Below are positions 9,963-19,119 of a DNA stretch of 64,000 nucleotides, one piece after another (position 1 is the stretch's first letter; each line of letters starts with the position of its first letter). Position numbers and translations under genes: made by a program. This DNA is from Saprospiraceae bacterium. GTDB lineage: Bacteria; Bacteroidota; Bacteroidia; Chitinophagales; Saprospiraceae. The notes under the pieces are model-generated. The model was given only the letters and a program-made list of their open reading frames with translations. It did no database searches and was not told the origin of the DNA. The stretch covers positions 18,324-82,323 of the forward strand of contig JADJYH010000019.1 in NCBI GenBank assembly GCA_016719855.1, given 5' to 3'.

Positions 9963-10925
9963 TTACCCACGTTTAACAACGAAGTAAAGATAAGCCAAAT
10001 AACCCGCCACGAAAACGATGCCCTCCATGCGCTTGATAGTCATCCGCCTGCCAATAATCAGCGCCAGCAAAATCATACAGCTCGAAGCGATGACCACCAC
10101 GATGTCCACGTTGGAGGCCACGTCGAAGGGCATGGGCCGAATAACGGCGCTGATACCCAGTATCCAGAGCAGGTTGAAGATGTTGGACCCCACGGCGTTG
10201 CCCACGGCGATGTCAGTGTTCCGCTTCAGAGCGGCCATGATGGAGGTCACGAGTTCGGGCAGTGAGGTGCCGAGCGCCACGACCGTCAGGCCGATGAGCG
10301 TCTCGCTCATGCCGAAAAGCTTTGCAAGGTGTACGGCACCGTCCACCACCCATTTTCCGCCAAGAAAAAGACAAAGAATGCCCACGGAAATGAGCAAAAT
10401 ACTCTTCCAGATTGGGGCAGGCGGGGCTTCATCCGCTTCTTTTTGTTTTTTACCCTCCTTGGCCACGACAAGTACGTAAGCCATGAACAGAAAGAAGAAA
10501 AACAGCATGATAATGCCATCCGATCGGCTGATGGTGAGCAACTTGCCTGGTGTTTCGTCCCCAATCCCGGCATTGGCCAGGAAGCCGACCAGCAATGCCG
10601 CCGCCAATGAAAACGGCACTTCCGACAGGATGGTGTTGCGGTGAACGGGAAGGTCGCACACGATGGCCGTGACACCAAGAATGAGCAGCACATTGGCGAT
10701 ATTGCTGCCCAGCACGTTGCCGATGGCCAGCTCCGAACTGCCGTTGGCACTGGCAATGAGGCTGACTATGAGTTCCGGCATGGACGTGCCCATGCTCACG
10801 ATGGTTAGCCCGATTATCAAGTCCGAGACGCCAAAGCGGGAGGCCACCGATACTGCACCGTCCACCAGCCAGTCAGCACCTTTGATGAGGAGGGCGAAGC
10901 CGAGCAGTAGTAAAAAATAGGTCAT
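9963..10925 (-). CDS. Calcium/sodium antiporter (CaCA family, YrbG-like)
   Basis: 320 residues, about ten membrane helices. The two inverted alpha-repeats that form the ion path are clear: GTSMPELIVSLIASANGSSE...GSNIANVLLILG in the first half and GTSLPELVTSIMAALKRN...GSNIFNLLWILG in the second. The acidic residues in PEL of each repeat are the expected ion ligands. A short cytoplasmic Lys-rich loop (EGKKQKEADEAPP) separates the halves. Full family length. Exchanges Ca2+ or Na+ across the inner membrane; the exact ions cannot be told. Confidence 0.93.
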   Translation of the reverse strand: MTYFLLLLGFALLIKGADWLVDGAVSVASRFGVSDLIIGLTIVSMGTSMPELIVSLIASANGSSELAIGNVLGSNIANVLLILGVTAIVCDLPVHRNTILSEVPFSLAAALLVGFLANAGIGDETPGKLLTISRSDGIIMLFFFFLFMAYVLVVAKEGKKQKEADEAPPAPIWKSILLISVGILCLFLGGKWVVDGAVHLAKLFGMSETLIGLTVVALGTSLPELVTSIMAALKRNTDIAVGNAVGSNIFNLLWILGISAVIRPMPFDVASNVDIVVVIASSCMILLALIIGRRMTIKRMEGIVFVAGYLAYLYFVVKRG

Positions 10926-10952
10926 TGCTTTCTGAGTTTGAGCACAGATATA

Positions 10953-12638
10953 TTACATCTTCCCCTCCACCAGTTTCACTATCTCCCGCTCCCACTCGTC
11001 CGCCCGCTTCGCAATCGCCTCCGCTTTTTGCGCAAAGTCGGCGGCCAATTCCTTGTCGGCAAGGCTGCTAGCATTGATTTTCACGTTCATCCAAGCACCA
11101 TGCACGGCGGCACGAGCGCAGAGCGCTCCCACGCCCGCATCGGACACGGAGTTTGGGTTGCCCGTTTTCACCATCTCCTCGGCCAACTCGAATATGGCGA
11201 TGGCGGCCTGCATCGTTCGCAGCGGGGTCTCCGTGGCGTAGCGTGTGGCAGCTTGCACGGCGGCTTTTCGGGCGGCTTTTTCTTCAGGTGTATCCTTTGG
11301 CAAACGGAAAGCGGCCATGATTTGGTTGAAGGCATTGGTGTCCTCGTCTACGAGGCGGAGCAGCGTGTCCTTGAGCGCCTGGCCTTTTTCCGCCCAAGCG
11401 GAGAACTCCTCCAGACGGTCGTCCCAGCCTCGCTTGCCAGCGCTCAGGTTCGCCACCATCGTGCCGAGCGATGCGCCAAGTGCGCCGACGTAAGCAGAAA
11501 TTGAGCCGCCGCCGGGGGCTGGGCTGTCCTTGGCGGTCTCGTTGGCGAAAGCCCGCAAGCTCATGTGTACGAGCGGAGCAGATTTCTCGTCCGCCAGTTG
11601 GTATTCGATGATTTTTTTCTTGGGGTCAAACGGCGCCAGTTCGTCCAGTCCCAGCGACTTCACGGCGATGTGGATAAGCTCCTCCTCCGATACCCCTGTG
11701 CTCCATTTTTGTTTTTGCAAAAAATAGCGGCCCGCTTCAGTCATCACCTTCAGCGGCACGAGGCCCACGAGTTCCGAGCCAGTGACCCGCATCCCACGGT
11801 GGTCGGCGCTCTTGCAGCACTCCTCGAAGGCCACGTGCAGCGGCGTCACTTCGATGTTCGTCAGGTTCATGCTCACTTGCGCTACGCCGTACTCTGGGAT
11901 GTACCAGCCGATGCCCTTCACCGCCTTACAAGTGCCCGGCTCCCTCACTGGCTCACCGCTCGCATCTCTCACTATCTCACCTTCTATCGGGTCACCCTTG
12001 CGCAGCACCCGCCCCTGCTCCCGCACGTCGAAGGCCACCGAGTTGGCCCGGCGCTCGGAGGTGGTATTCAGGTTCACGTTGTAGGCCACGAGGAAGTCCC
12101 GTGCACCGATGACGGTTGCGCCCGCCCGTGGGTTGAAAGTTGCGGGGCCGTAGTCGGGCTTCCATTCCGGTTTTTTCAACTTCTCCGGCAATGCCTCGTA
12201 CTCCCCCGCCCGGATGGTGGCGAGGTTGCGGCGCTCCGGCGTCGTGGCAGCGGCCTCGTACATATAAAAAGGGATGCCGAGTTCGCTGCCCGCTTTTTCG
12301 GCGAGTTGGTGCGCCCACTTGGCCGTTTCCTCCATCGTGATGTTGGCGATGGGGATGAGCGGGCAGACGTCGGTGGCGCCCATGCGGGGGTGCTCGCCCT
12401 TGTGCTTGCTCATGTCTATGACCTCCGCTGCTTTTTTGATGGCCAAATAAGCAGCCTGAACCACGGGTTCCGGTGCGCCCACGAAGGTGACGACCGTGCG
12501 GTTGGTGGCCTTGCCGGGGTCAACGTCCAGCAGCCGGACGCCCTCGACGCTTTCGATGGCGTCAGTGATTTGCTTGAGGACAGCAGGATCGCGTCCCTCG
12601 GAGAAGTTGGGGACGCATTCGATGAGTTGGGTATTCAC
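10953..12638 (-). CDS. ftcD: Glutamate formimidoyltransferase / formimidotetrahydrofolate cyclodeaminase
   Basis: 561 residues, the bifunctional form. Residues 1 to about 330 are the formiminotransferase domain (IECVPNFSEGRD at the start, then LLDVDPGKATNRTVVTFVG and HPRMGATDVCPL). Residues from about 350 are the cyclodeaminase domain (SPAPGGGSISAYVGALGASL, then MAAFRLPKDTPEE). It takes the formimino group from formiminoglutamate, the product of histidine breakdown, to tetrahydrofolate and then releases ammonia. Histidine ammonia-lyase, the first enzyme of the route, lies about 42 kb away at 54740-56233; no hutU or hutI is in the window. The frame is intact over 1.7 kb, in contrast to the broken genes just upstream. 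Confidence 0.95.
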   Translation of the reverse strand: MNTQLIECVPNFSEGRDPAVLKQITDAIESVEGVRLLDVDPGKATNRTVVTFVGAPEPVVQAAYLAIKKAAEVIDMSKHKGEHPRMGATDVCPLIPIANITMEETAKWAHQLAEKAGSELGIPFYMYEAAATTPERRNLATIRAGEYEALPEKLKKPEWKPDYGPATFNPRAGATVIGARDFLVAYNVNLNTTSERRANSVAFDVREQGRVLRKGDPIEGEIVRDASGEPVREPGTCKAVKGIGWYIPEYGVAQVSMNLTNIEVTPLHVAFEECCKSADHRGMRVTGSELVGLVPLKVMTEAGRYFLQKQKWSTGVSEEELIHIAVKSLGLDELAPFDPKKKIIEYQLADEKSAPLVHMSLRAFANETAKDSPAPGGGSISAYVGALGASLGTMVANLSAGKRGWDDRLEEFSAWAEKGQALKDTLLRLVDEDTNAFNQIMAAFRLPKDTPEEKAARKAAVQAATRYATETPLRTMQAAIAIFELAEEMVKTGNPNSVSDAGVGALCARAAVHGAWMNVKINASSLADKELAADFAQKAEAIAKRADEWEREIVKLVEGKM

Positions 12639-12668
12639 GATTGTTGTAATTGTTTGATTGTTAAATGG

Positions 12669-13232
12669 TTAGGTTGCCTTAGGCAATGACAAAGCTGTGA
12701 GTTTATCGAGGAAATATTTGGCGCTGGGGCAGTTGGGGTGGGCGGCGGCGGCTTCGAGTGAGAAGCCTGAATCATGGATTTGTGCAAGTTGGCCTTTATC
12801 GCTCACACCTCTACCCAGCGCTCGAGTTTTTCCGCTTTGATGATTCGAAGGGTTTGTCAATTATTTCAGGGTTTGCACTGAAAGATTTTCCTTTAAAAAA
12901 GTTGAAATTGCGGCAGTATCGGCCAAAAGCCAAGCCTCAATGCTTTGGACAGCAATGATGACAATATTAACACCACCGGGTTAATTCGGGCTTTAACGGA
13001 GGAAATGCAGGTGCGTCTTCCTGGTCCGTCAAAATGAGGATTTATCTGCGCCCCGGCCATTTTTAGAATTGCACTTGGTCTTCTATGTCTTTGCGCAAAG
13101 GTTGCCGCCGCCAGTGGCATCAATGATTTTTCAACGAAAGCCAATCTCAATTTGAGCAAGCGAGCGGAACATACTGGATTTGAGGATGGTCTTTTCACTC
13201 GCCCCCTCCACGATAATGCCCAATTTTACCAT
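12669..13232 (-). pseudogene. TOPRIM/DUF4276-like protein, heavily frameshifted
   Basis: No single long frame covers this interval, but fragments in all three minus frames appear in the order of one protein. The start is MVKLGIIVEGASEKTILKSS (ATG at 13232). Then come IIDATGGGN, KDIEDQVQ, ILKMAGA, ILTDQEDAP, CISSVKARINP, VNIVIIAVQSIEAWLLADTA and finally SDKGQLAQIHDSGFSLEAAA...PSAKYFLDKL. VEG-E-E, LTD-ED and IEAWLLAD resemble the acidic motifs of DUF4276/RloB-like TOPRIM proteins. At least six indels are needed. The ATG overlaps the stop of the ATPase gene (ATGGTAA), so the two were one translationally coupled unit. Confidence 0.62.
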
Positions 13233-14242
13233 GGCAACCCACCTCCAAGGGAATTAGTCAACCATGCTTCGTCCAATTTCATGGTTTTGAATTTGAGGTT
13301 CGGGTCGAGTTGTTTTGCCTTGGTGATTCCTTCTATTTTATCAATCAGTATCAGTTCTTTTGGCTGCAATTCATTTACGATGGTAGGCGAGTGTGTATTG
13401 AGCCAGATGTAGTGGCCTTTTTCTTCGCAAACTGTTCTGAAAAAATTAACAAGAGTCCGCACCACGTAGGGATTCAGCCCATTCTCTGGCTCCTCGATGC
13501 AAAGGAACTGCGGTTCGTCGCTTTGGTAAACGGCGGTGAGGAGGGCTAGGATGTTGTAGGTGCCGTCGGAGATGAGGTTTTTGCCGATGGGGTCGGGGAG
13601 ATTTTTTTCAAAAATGCTTAAAAAATAATCACCACTAAGGTCGCTTTTGGCGACTTCCACTTTTTCGAGGCCGGGGATGAGCAACTCCATCCATTCGGTG
13701 ATTTCGTCCCGCTTTGTTTCGTCTTGGAGGATGCGGTGGAGGACGGGTTCGAGGTTGCGGCGTCAATGCGGAGTTTTCACCCCAGTTTTAATTTTTACAG
13801 TATTGATTCCTTGAAATGAAAATTTCCTCGAGCAAATTTACTAAAAAATCCTCCTTGTCACCAATATGTTCTTTTGTAATCGTGACCTGAACGGGCATTA
13901 TTTTGCCACGGTCTGGAATTAACTTTCTGTTTTAAGACTTAATGTCGGTCCAAAGGTATTCCGCAAGGCTTATGACCAATTCAACATCAAAACCAGATGC
14001 GTAATCTTAAAATTGATAGCCATACCTGTATTTGATAATAAAATACATGTTTATCATCGTACCCCCAAAAGTATCGACCTGATAGCAAAATCATTTGCCA
14101 CACTCAAAAACTCCAACGCCTCAAACACATTCGACTTCCCCGCCGCATTCGGCCCGACGAAGACCGAGAACGGGTTCGGCTCCACCAATTCAAAATTGAC
14201 GAGCGACTTGTAGTTATTGATGTAAAGGCGTTTGATTTTCAT
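13226..14242 (-). pseudogene. AAA_21/RecF-like SMC-type ATPase, disrupted in the middle
   Basis: The N-terminal piece (14242 to about 14067) has KIKRLYINNYKSL and Walker A GPNAAGKSN, typical of AAA_21/OLD-like ATPases. The C-terminal piece (to 13226) has the remaining ABC-type motifs: LISDGTYNILALLTAVY (signature region), FLCIEEPENGLNP (Walker B) and WLNTHSPTIVNEL (H-loop). Between about 13740 and 14066 the frame is lost. The first break is at the C5 run 14062-14066, where another frame gives LLGGYDDKH. Short fragments continue, such as DYASGFDVELVISLAEYLW and IPDRGKIMPVQVTITKEHIG. Family members pair with TOPRIM or HNH partners as DNA-targeting effectors; here the partner overlaps the 3' end. 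Confidence 0.72.
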
Positions 14243-14247
14243 GCCCG

Positions 14248-14255
14248 CAAAGGTA
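14248..14255 (-). promoter_or_regulatory. Putative -7 box nearly abutting the ATPase start codon
   Basis: CAAAGGTA on the + strand is TACCTTTG on the minus strand and ends five bases before the ATG at 14242. If used, transcription would begin at or next to the start codon, giving a leaderless mRNA. No -33 TTTG seen. Confidence 0.35.
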
Positions 14256-14403
14256 AGCTGATTTGTTTGCTTTCAGAAATCATGGGAAATCGCCCCTTTT
14301 GCAAACTTTTTTCACGAGAATCAAAGTTTGTTGGGGTTGAATTGATTTCTGGCATGGTTTTTTGTTTTTAAATCTTCGCAGTAAAAAAACAAAAACACTA
14401 ACT

Positions 14404-14631
14404 ATGCAACGAGCAAACACTATTGCCAAAAATTCCTCCGTCCATCCTTACGATATTTCCCCTGAATTTGTAGAATGGCTTACTAACGAAAAGGCAGAGG
14501 CCATCCGCCACCAACGTCGCATCTTCAAAGCAACCGTGATGATTGCTTTCGCCATCATTTTATTTCTGCTAAAAGAACAATCGGAATGGGTTGCTGGCCT
14601 GCTCGACCTGAACGCTTATGCCGCTGGGTAA
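14404..14631 (+). CDS. Small single-pass membrane protein, function unknown
   Basis: 75 residues from the ATG at 14404; an earlier in-frame ATG at 14362 would add 14 residues of low-complexity sequence. A soluble N-terminus with charged residues (VEWLTNEKAEAIRHQRRIFK) is followed by one hydrophobic helix (TVMIAFAIILFLL) and a short tail. The topology is compatible with an inner-membrane anchor. I do not recognise the family. It stands alone, with two hairpins downstream. Confidence 0.5.
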   Translation: MQRANTIAKNSSVHPYDISPEFVEWLTNEKAEAIRHQRRIFKATVMIAFAIILFLLKEQSEWVAGLLDLNAYAAG

Positions 14632-14676
14632 TCAACTTGATTTTTATTCCATCAAAACTAGGATTATAAATTGCAT

Positions 14677-14700
14677 GGCCCCTTTTCTTGCGGAGGGGCC
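14677..14700 (+). terminator. Hairpin after the small membrane protein gene
   Basis: GGCCCCT (14677-14683) and AGGGGCC (14694-14700) form a 7-bp GC stem with a 10-base loop. The following bases are A-rich, not T-rich, so termination efficiency is uncertain. Confidence 0.4.
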
Positions 14701-14732
14701 AAAAACACTTGGTAACAAATTTTCAATTGCGG

Positions 14733-14769
14733 AACCTGTCAGGACAACCCTGACAGGTTTTTTTATTTT
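14733..14769 (+). terminator. Rho-independent terminator
   Basis: A perfect 11-bp inverted repeat (14733-14743 with 14749-14759, AACCTGTCAGG) with a 5-base loop is followed directly by a T run. It lies between the small membrane protein gene and korA and should end transcription of the former. Confidence 0.75.
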
Positions 14770-14870
14770 TGACAATGAGTAAAATCACGCAACATTTACA
14801 TTGCCCTTAATTAATTTTACGCCCCATTTGCGTTCGGGCAATTTTTGGTTGGTCGAAAGCACTAAATGAC

Positions 14871-16718
14871 ATGGTTTTTATGGTCAAACAAATGCAAGAA
14901 AAACAGGCTGTCATTATCAAATTCGCTGGTGACTCTGGCGATGGAATGCAGCTCACGGGCGGACTTTTTACCGACGATACTGCCATCTCGGGCAGCGACC
15001 TCGCCACATTTCCCGACTTTCCCGCCGAGATACGTGCCCCTATCGGGACATTAGCTGGCGTGTCTGGTTTTCAACTGCACTTTGGTAGCCAGCGGATTTT
15101 CACCCCCGGCGACCGCTTTGACGTGCTGGTGGCCATGAATGCCGCTGCCCTGAAAGTAAACATCAAGATGGTGCGAAAGGGCGGTACCGTCATCATCAAC
15201 GAAGATGGTTTTGACTCGAAAAACCTGCGCCTTGCCAAATACGACGATGGTCATAACCCGCTGGAAGACAACACTTTGGAGGGTTTCGAGGTCATAAGAA
15301 TCCCGGTAACGAAGATGACCCGTGAGTCCATCAGCGAGTCCACACTTGGCACGAAGGAAAAAGACCGATGCAAGAATATGTACGTGCTGGGGTTCCTGCT
15401 TTGGCGCTACAACCGCTCGATGGATACGACCATGAAGTTCCTGAACGCCAAGTTCAAGAGCAAGCCGGAAATCCTCGACGCCAACCACAAGGCCCTGGTC
15501 GCTGGCTACAACCTAGGCGACACGATGGAGGAGTTCAACGACCGCTACACCGTGCAACCAGCCCAACTTGCCCCCGGCAAGTACCGCAGCATCATGGGCA
15601 ACGACGCCATCGTGCTGGGTCTCATCACGGCCTCCAAAAAGCTGGGACTGTCGTTGTTTTACGGCTCGTACCCCATCACGCCAGCGTCCAGCATCTTGCA
15701 TTCCCTTTCGAAATACAAGAACTACGGCGTGCGAACCTTTCAGGCCGAGGACGAAATAGCGGCCATTGCCTCTGCCATAGGGGCCAGCTACGGCGGCAAC
15801 CTCGGCATCACAGGCACCTCCGGCCCAGGTCTTGCACTCAAGGGAGAGGCGATGGGACTGGCCGTCATGCTCGAACTTCCGTTGGTCATCATTGACGTGC
15901 AGCGGGGCGGCCCTTCCACGGGTTTGCCCACCAAAACGGAGCAAAGCGACCTGCTGCAAGCGCTGTACGGCCGCAACGGCGAGTGCCCCCTACCAGTCGT
16001 GTCGTGCAGCAAGCCTTCCGACTGCTTCGAGGCGGCGATGGAGGCATGCCGAATCGCCGTGCAGCACATGACGCCTGTCGTGTTGCTCAGTGACGGCTAC
16101 ATCGCCAACGGTGCCGAGCCGTGGCGCTACCCGAAATCGTCGGATTTGCCAGAGATGAAGGTCAGTTTTGCGAAGCAAAAAGAAGACGGCAGCCAGTTTA
16201 TGCCCTACCAGCGTGACGAAAAACTGGCTCGTGAATGGGCGATTCCCGGCACCCCCGGCCTGGTCCACCGTGTTGGCGGCATCGAAAAGGAGGACGTGAC
16301 GGGCAACATCAGCTACGACCCCGCCAACCACGAGCACATGGTGAAGACCCGTGAGCGAAAGGTGGAAATGATAGCCGATTACATCCCGGAGCAAAAAATC
16401 GAGTCGGGCCACGAAAGCGGTAGCCTGTTGCTGCTAGGTTGGGGCTCTACCTTCGGCGTCTGTGAATCGGTGACACATAGCTTGGTGGAGCTTGGCTACT
16501 CGGTAGGCCATGCGCACCTGCGCTACCTCCGCCCGTTCCCCCGCAACCTTGAGGATTTGATGAAACGATATGACAAGGTGGTGATACCGGAAATCAACAA
16601 TGGGCAACTGGTGAAGGTCATTCGTGACAAGTACCTGCTGCCAGCCGTGGCGTTCAACAAGATACAGGGCACACCGATTGCGCATGAGGAGTTGTTCGAT
16701 TTTGCCCTCGAACTTTAA
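14871..16718 (+). CDS. korA: 2-oxoglutarate:ferredoxin oxidoreductase, alpha subunit (gamma-alpha fusion)
   Basis: 615 residues (or 612 from the ATG at 14880). The N-terminal gamma-type domain begins AVIIKFAGDSGDGMQLTGGL. The alpha part carries YPITPASSILH (near residue 267) and the EDEIAAIASAIGASYGG and GTSGPGLALKGEA blocks that bind substrate and the pyrophosphate of TPP in 2-oxoacid:ferredoxin oxidoreductases. It oxidatively decarboxylates 2-oxoglutarate to succinyl-CoA with ferredoxin as acceptor, together with KorB encoded 95 bases downstream. The 2-oxoglutarate assignment rests on the KorA-like fused layout; a related 2-oxoacid cannot be excluded. Confidence 0.92.
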   Translation: MVFMVKQMQEKQAVIIKFAGDSGDGMQLTGGLFTDDTAISGSDLATFPDFPAEIRAPIGTLAGVSGFQLHFGSQRIFTPGDRFDVLVAMNAAALKVNIKMVRKGGTVIINEDGFDSKNLRLAKYDDGHNPLEDNTLEGFEVIRIPVTKMTRESISESTLGTKEKDRCKNMYVLGFLLWRYNRSMDTTMKFLNAKFKSKPEILDANHKALVAGYNLGDTMEEFNDRYTVQPAQLAPGKYRSIMGNDAIVLGLITASKKLGLSLFYGSYPITPASSILHSLSKYKNYGVRTFQAEDEIAAIASAIGASYGGNLGITGTSGPGLALKGEAMGLAVMLELPLVIIDVQRGGPSTGLPTKTEQSDLLQALYGRNGECPLPVVSCSKPSDCFEAAMEACRIAVQHMTPVVLLSDGYIANGAEPWRYPKSSDLPEMKVSFAKQKEDGSQFMPYQRDEKLAREWAIPGTPGLVHRVGGIEKEDVTGNISYDPANHEHMVKTRERKVEMIADYIPEQKIESGHESGSLLLLGWGSTFGVCESVTHSLVELGYSVGHAHLRYLRPFPRNLEDLMKRYDKVVIPEINNGQLVKVIRDKYLLPAVAFNKIQGTPIAHEELFDFALEL

Positions 16719-16813
16719 AAGTTGATACTTGGTTTTGGCGAGCGAGCTGAAAGCGGATTCTTTTATGGTAGCGACCTCATAAGCCCTTCAAAAAGAAATA
16801 AAACAACGATAAA

Positions 16814-17863
16814 ATGGCCATAGAATCAAACCCAAACGGGGTTCCATACACACTGAAAGCCAAGGACTTCGCCACCGACCAAGACGTGCGCTGGTGTCCC
16901 GGCTGCGGCGATTATTCTATCTTGAAACAGGTGCAAACCGTGATGGCCGACCTCGGCAAACAGCCGCACGAGACGGTTTTCGTGTCGGGTATCGGCTGCT
17001 CGTCCCGCTTCCCGTACTACATGGAAACCTACGGGATGCACAGCATCCACGGGCGTGCCCCGGCGTTTGCGTCGGGCTTGAAGATTGCCAACCCGAACCT
17101 CAGCGTCTGGGTCATCACGGGCGACGGCGATGGGCTTTCCATTGGTGGGAACCACTTCATACACCTTCTTCGTCGCAATTTCGACTTGAACCTGCTGCTG
17201 TTCAACAACCAGATTTATGGCCTCACGAAAGGGCAATATTCGCCGACGTCGGAGGAGAGCAAGCGGACGCCTTCCACGCCCTACGGCTCGATTGACCACC
17301 CAGTGAACCCCATTGCGCTGGCCCTCGGTGCCGATGCCACATTTGTCGCCCGCTCGATGGACCGTGACCCGAAGCACCTGAAGGACATGCTCGCTCGTGC
17401 CGATGCACACCGGGGCACTTCCTTCCTCGAAATCTACCAGAACTGCAACATTTTCAACGATGGCGCTTTCGAGGTCTTCACGGAGAAGGACTCAAAACCC
17501 GACACGACGCTGCTGCTCGAACAGGGGCAGCCATTGGTATTTGGCAAAGAGAGCGAGAAGGGCGTCCGGCTGGACGGCTTCACGCCACAGGTGGTTGACC
17601 TGAGCACGGACGGTTTTACGAAAGACGACCTTTGGGTACATGACGATACAGACCACGTGAAGGCCAACATCCTCGCCCGTTTCTTTGACAACCCTTCGGT
17701 GAACCCGAATGCGATGCCTCGGCCTTTCGGCGTTTTTTACCAGACCAAGCGGCCTTGCTACGAAGAGCAGTTGCACCAACAGGTGAACGCCACGATTGGC
17801 AGCTTGGGCGAGGGGGATTTGGATAGGTTGCTGGCGGGGGGAAGTACGTGGGAAATTAAGTAA
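16814..17863 (+). CDS. korB: 2-oxoglutarate:ferredoxin oxidoreductase, beta subunit
   Basis: 349 residues. CPGCGD (28-33) and GIGCSSRFPYY supply cysteines for the 4Fe-4S cluster. GDGDGLSIGGNHFIH is the TPP/Mg binding motif, completed by NNQIYGLTKGQYSPTS. It forms the catalytic core with KorA and is clearly in the same operon. The C-terminal 60 residues are an extension seen in many KorB proteins of this phylum. Confidence 0.93.
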   Translation: MAIESNPNGVPYTLKAKDFATDQDVRWCPGCGDYSILKQVQTVMADLGKQPHETVFVSGIGCSSRFPYYMETYGMHSIHGRAPAFASGLKIANPNLSVWVITGDGDGLSIGGNHFIHLLRRNFDLNLLLFNNQIYGLTKGQYSPTSEESKRTPSTPYGSIDHPVNPIALALGADATFVARSMDRDPKHLKDMLARADAHRGTSFLEIYQNCNIFNDGAFEVFTEKDSKPDTTLLLEQGQPLVFGKESEKGVRLDGFTPQVVDLSTDGFTKDDLWVHDDTDHVKANILARFFDNPSVNPNAMPRPFGVFYQTKRPCYEEQLHQQVNATIGSLGEGDLDRLLAGGSTWEIK

Positions 17864-17927
17864 ACAAGGAAGAACTGCATCGTCCAGAAAAACCAGAACT
17901 TACCCGTACCATCCACATCGTTCTTTT

Positions 17928-17935
17928 TACCTTTG
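17928..17935 (+). promoter_or_regulatory. Putative Bacteroidota -7 box before trpS
   Basis: TACCTTTG fits TAnnTTTG and lies 33 bases before the trpS ATG. The same eight bases occur before the ABC exporter gene and, on the minus strand, before the ATPase and hutH genes. Confidence 0.45.
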
Positions 17936-17968
17936 CGCCCTTTCAGCCAATAATTCACTGAAACGAAT

Positions 17969-18994
17969 ATGAGCGCAAAAAAAACAGTCCTCTCCGCCAT
18001 CCAACCCACTGGCGACATGCACTACGGCAACTACTTCGGGGCCGTAAAAAACTGGGTTGACCTCCAGCAAAAATATACTTGTTACTACGGCGTGGTGGAC
18101 TACCACGCCATGACCATGCCCTATGACCCCAAGAAGCTGCGGGAAAACGTTTGGGACCTCATCATAAACCTGATGGCTGTGGGCGTTAAACAAGAGAACC
18201 TGTTCATCCAGTCGCTGATACCGGAGCATGTGGAGCTGTGCTGGATTTTCAACTGCTTCGCCTCTTTCGGCAACGTGAGCCGAATGACCCAGTTCAAGGA
18301 CAAAAGCGCCCAAAGCGAAGAGAAGGCCGAGGGCTTCATTTCCGTCGGGCTGTTCGACTACCCCGTGTTACAGGCCGCAGACATCCTCATCTACCGGGCC
18401 GATTATGTGCCCGTGGGCAAGGACCAGGAGCAGCACCTCGAACTCAGCCGCAACATTGCACAGCGCTTCAACAACCAAGTTGGCAAGGAGTATTTCGTGC
18501 TGCCGGAGTCGCTGCACACTGAGACGCCAAGCGTCAAGTCCACCGCCGACCCCAGCAAGAAGATGAGCAAAAGCGCTGGGGAAAAGCACTACATCAACGT
18601 CTTTGCCGAAGACGCCGTTTTGCGCAAGCAAATCAAAAGCGCCGTGACGGACACGGGCGAGACCGCCGCTGGCGAAATGAGCGCTGGCGTTGCCAACCTT
18701 TTCGAACTGCTGAAAGCCTGCGGCAATTTGGAAGCCCATGCCTCCCTGATGGACGACTACCGAGCCGGGACGTTGAAATACGCCCCGCTCAAAGAGGTCG
18801 TCGCCGATGCTTTGGCCGAGAAAAGCGCTATTTTCCGGGAGAACAAATCTGAACTCAACGCCAACAAAAAGGTGGTCAAAGAGCACATCAAGGAATCCTC
18901 TGCCAATATCCGCAAGCGGGCACAGGAGACAATTCGGGAGGTGAAGGAACTGGCGGGGCTACTGAACGTGAAGATGTACGGAATAAAAGCCTGA
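17969..18994 (+). CDS. trpS: Tryptophan--tRNA ligase
   Basis: 341 residues, class Ic synthetase. The HIGH-like ATP motif is HYGN (18-21) and the KMSKS loop is exact (198-202). VSRMTQFKDKS and GLFDYPVLQAADILIY are typical TrpRS blocks that line the tryptophan pocket. Intact and of normal length. Charges tRNA-Trp in the cytoplasm. It has its own likely -7 box 33 bases upstream, so it is probably not part of the korAB transcript. Confidence 0.96.
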   Translation: MSAKKTVLSAIQPTGDMHYGNYFGAVKNWVDLQQKYTCYYGVVDYHAMTMPYDPKKLRENVWDLIINLMAVGVKQENLFIQSLIPEHVELCWIFNCFASFGNVSRMTQFKDKSAQSEEKAEGFISVGLFDYPVLQAADILIYRADYVPVGKDQEQHLELSRNIAQRFNNQVGKEYFVLPESLHTETPSVKSTADPSKKMSKSAGEKHYINVFAEDAVLRKQIKSAVTDTGETAAGEMSAGVANLFELLKACGNLEAHASLMDDYRAGTLKYAPLKEVVADALAEKSAIFRENKSELNANKKVVKEHIKESSANIRKRAQETIREVKELAGLLNVKMYGIKA

Positions 18995-19119
18995 AAGCCA
19001 AAGGGAGGGATTTCGAAGGCAACCTGGGTCTTGAGTGCTGTACAAAAATCCCTCGTTCCTCGGGCTTTCCAATCGATTCTCATCAGAAATTCCAATTGTC
19101 AATCACCAATCAAAATACC

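Noticed and set aside
11565..12689. 374-residue plus-strand frame
   Set aside because: Antisense shadow of ftcD with no motif or signal.
12893..13198. 101-residue minus-strand frame as a gene of its own
   Set aside because: Parts of it (ILKMAGA, CISSVKARINP) belong to the frameshifted TOPRIM-like protein; the rest is out of frame.
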